From: Niabella agricola
GTDB taxonomy: Bacteria; Bacteroidota; Bacteroidia; Chitinophagales; Chitinophagaceae
Reading direction: 5' to 3'
DNA length: 64,000 bases
Assembly (NCBI RefSeq): GCF_021538615.1
Contig: NZ_JAJHIZ010000003.1
Location: forward strand, 1-64,000
Below the pieces are notes generated by a model, which worked only from the letters and a program-made list of their open reading frames with translations, was not told the DNA's origin and did no database searches. Shown in pieces: positions 62,917 to 64,000 of this stretch. Every line of letters begins with the position of its first letter. Within the stretch, counting starts at the first letter, position 1. The position numbers and the translations under genes were made by a program.

Positions 62917-63330
62917 TTGTTGATTGTAGTTGTTTAAAATAATCGTTAATGCAGGTAATACGGCTATCGTATTCGGCAATCAATTCCTTCAAAAATACAA
63001 CTCCGGGATTAAAAAACACCGGTCAGCCTGAATTGTGTGATAACATTTTTGGGGAGCGGCGTTTTTAAATAGCAAATGACAAATTTCAAATAACAAATAG
63101 CAAAAACTGGCGGGAAGGTTCGCTATGAGCCGACGATTTTTCCGGGCTTCAAAGCACCATCTGCTACAGCGGGTGTCCCAAATATTCCACACAAAGCTTT
63201 AAACCTTCCTGTCGGAAATATGACAACAGTACCCAATGTCAAATATAAAAATGAAGATGCCGTTACGGTTTAGAGATCATCCCGGGAGCAGATAGCGCGC
63301 TTCCCTGATGCCATGCGGGAATGTATAAGC
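62917..63330. other. Intergenic stretch, no gene recognised
   Basis: About 410 bp. The part near 63068-63105 is an A-rich slipped repeat (variants of AAATAGCAAATGACAAAT). Nothing coding or structured could be supported. Confidence 0.5.
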
Positions 63331-63624
63331 CTAATGCAGCGTCAGCCATTTAAAAACTTCCCTGGTAATTAATAAAACATTATCGGCAAGATCATCCAGT
63401 GTGCAATAGCGGATGGCCTTTACAACACGGGACTTATCCCGTTGATCAACCAGGCACATCCTTAGCACATATGCACTATGGGAGGTCTCCGGTATCATTC
63501 CTGTTAATGAATAAAAAACCGTATCCGCCCGCTCTTTGTCCTGGCCAATAAAAAACTGGCAATAGGTAATATACCCGTTGGGCGTTTTCATGTCTACCAC
63601 AATATAAAAACGGGTTTTATCCAT
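63331..63624 (-). CDS. Hypothetical protein, 97 aa
   Basis: MDKTRFYIVVDMKTPNGYITY start, FFIGQDKERADTVFYSLTGM, then TSHSAYVLRMCLVDQRDKSR and a helical end DLADNVLLITREVFKWLTLH. Balanced, soluble, folded-looking. No family recognised. Separate from the partial gene upstream by a terminator hairpin. Confidence 0.65.
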   Translation of the reverse strand: MDKTRFYIVVDMKTPNGYITYCQFFIGQDKERADTVFYSLTGMIPETSHSAYVLRMCLVDQRDKSRVVKAIRYCTLDDLADNVLLITREVFKWLTLH

Positions 63625-63690
63625 ACGTTTACACAGTAGTATTGATCATTTTAAAATAATAAACAGGGCCGCTTAAAAACAAAACCGTTA

Positions 63691-63727
63691 AAGCTGCTAT
63701 GCGAAGGCCCTGACCGCATAGCAGCTT
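63691..63727 (-). terminator. Terminator downstream of the right-edge gene
   Basis: Perfect 13-bp inverted repeat AAGCTGCTATGCG / CGCATAGCAGCTT, loop 11 nt, followed on the minus strand by a T-rich stretch. It is about 100 bp past the stop codon of the partial gene. Confidence 0.8.
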
Positions 63728-63825
63728 ACGGCATTGCTATCGCAGCACAGAACGCTGCTGTTACCGGGCACCGCAGGCCGGGTGCTATACAAACCCTATG
63801 CAGCGGCCGGCCCGCTGCCTTCAGT

Positions 63826-64000
63826 TCAGGCCGGTAAACGGTCCGGGCTGCCAGCCGGTTGTCGCCGATCGGTTACAATACAATATTTTTTACCGTCGAT
63901 CTCTTCGGTATGCCATACCCATTCTTTAATGTTAAAAGCGTTCGTTAAGGAAGAAAGATGCTGAATAGCGTCTCCGGTGAATGTTACCGGCAAATAATGG
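63826..64000 (-). CDS. C-terminal end of a gene that starts beyond the right edge
   Basis: An open frame on the minus strand enters at the window edge and reads about 57 residues (HYLPVTFTGDAIQHLSSLTN; NIKEWVWHTEEIDGKKYCIV; ending SPDRLPA, stop 63826-63828). Followed by a strong terminator, which supports a real gene end. Family not recognised from this piece. Confidence 0.55.
   Translation of the reverse strand, partial: HYLPVTFTGDAIQHLSSLTNAFNIKEWVWHTEEIDGKKYCIVTDRRQPAGSPDRLPA

Overview
The window reads as chromosome of a Bacteroidota bacterium, most likely Chitinophagaceae (Niabella-like; inferred from protein style, not from a marker gene). Reasons: a SusC/SusD pair next to a one-protein hybrid two-component sensor, TANNTTTG-type promoter elements, many AraC regulators with cupin-like N-termini, lipoproteins, and TlpA/DUF4369 proteins. 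No rRNA, tRNA, CRISPR array or integrase gene was seen.

Layout. 1-2.9 kb: oxidative L-fucose catabolism (partial L-fuconate dehydratase, L-fucose dehydrogenase) with a divergent AraC regulator. 3.2-9.6 kb: small housekeeping and envelope genes (Dabb, methyltransferase, cupin, YceI lipoprotein, dihaem cytochrome c) and an AraC gene with a tandem operator-like repeat at its start. 9.56-16.4 kb: a REP-like repeat array with a frameshifted RAYT transposase, directly abutting a jetA-jetB-jetC operon (Wadjet/MksBEF-type SMC system) that has no jetD next to it. 16.7-19.3 kb: a VKOR-DsbA fusion with two small secreted cysteine-bearing proteins that share a duplicated promoter and leader. 19.3-22.6 kb: methyltransferase, TlpA-like thioredoxin, GAF histidine kinase. 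22.7-38.3 kb: a polysaccharide utilisation locus (isomerase/epimerase, GH43 with lectin-like domain, DUF2264, GH88, SusD, SusC, hybrid sensor), probably for an acidic, uronate-bearing plant glycan. 38.5-39.9 kb: a CLC-F-type fluoride/proton antiporter gene under a fluoride riboswitch. 40.1-44.3 kb: UbiD-family decarboxylase, dipeptide epimerase, universal stress protein. 44.3-45.3 kb: three copies of a roughly 378-bp non-coding repeat that also occurs at 25.4-26.1 kb. 45.3-55 kb: rmuC, bestrophin-type channel, DNA alkylation repair, SDR/AraC, LytS/LytTR pair, phospholipid methyltransferase-like gene overlapping a VTT membrane protein. 55.3-63 kb: a fucose-glycan locus (beta-helix/PDZ protein, GH29 fucosidase, AraC) and a GH2 enzyme.

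How it fits together. The GH29 and beta-helix proteins could release L-fucose, which the dehydrogenase and dehydratase at the left edge would oxidise. Each locus has its own AraC regulator from one subfamily, and both regulators are 286 aa. The most unusual features are the jetABC operon ending 2 bp from a REP/RAYT element where jetD would normally lie, the duplicated secreted-cysteine-protein unit beside its own oxidase, and the two-locus modular repeat.
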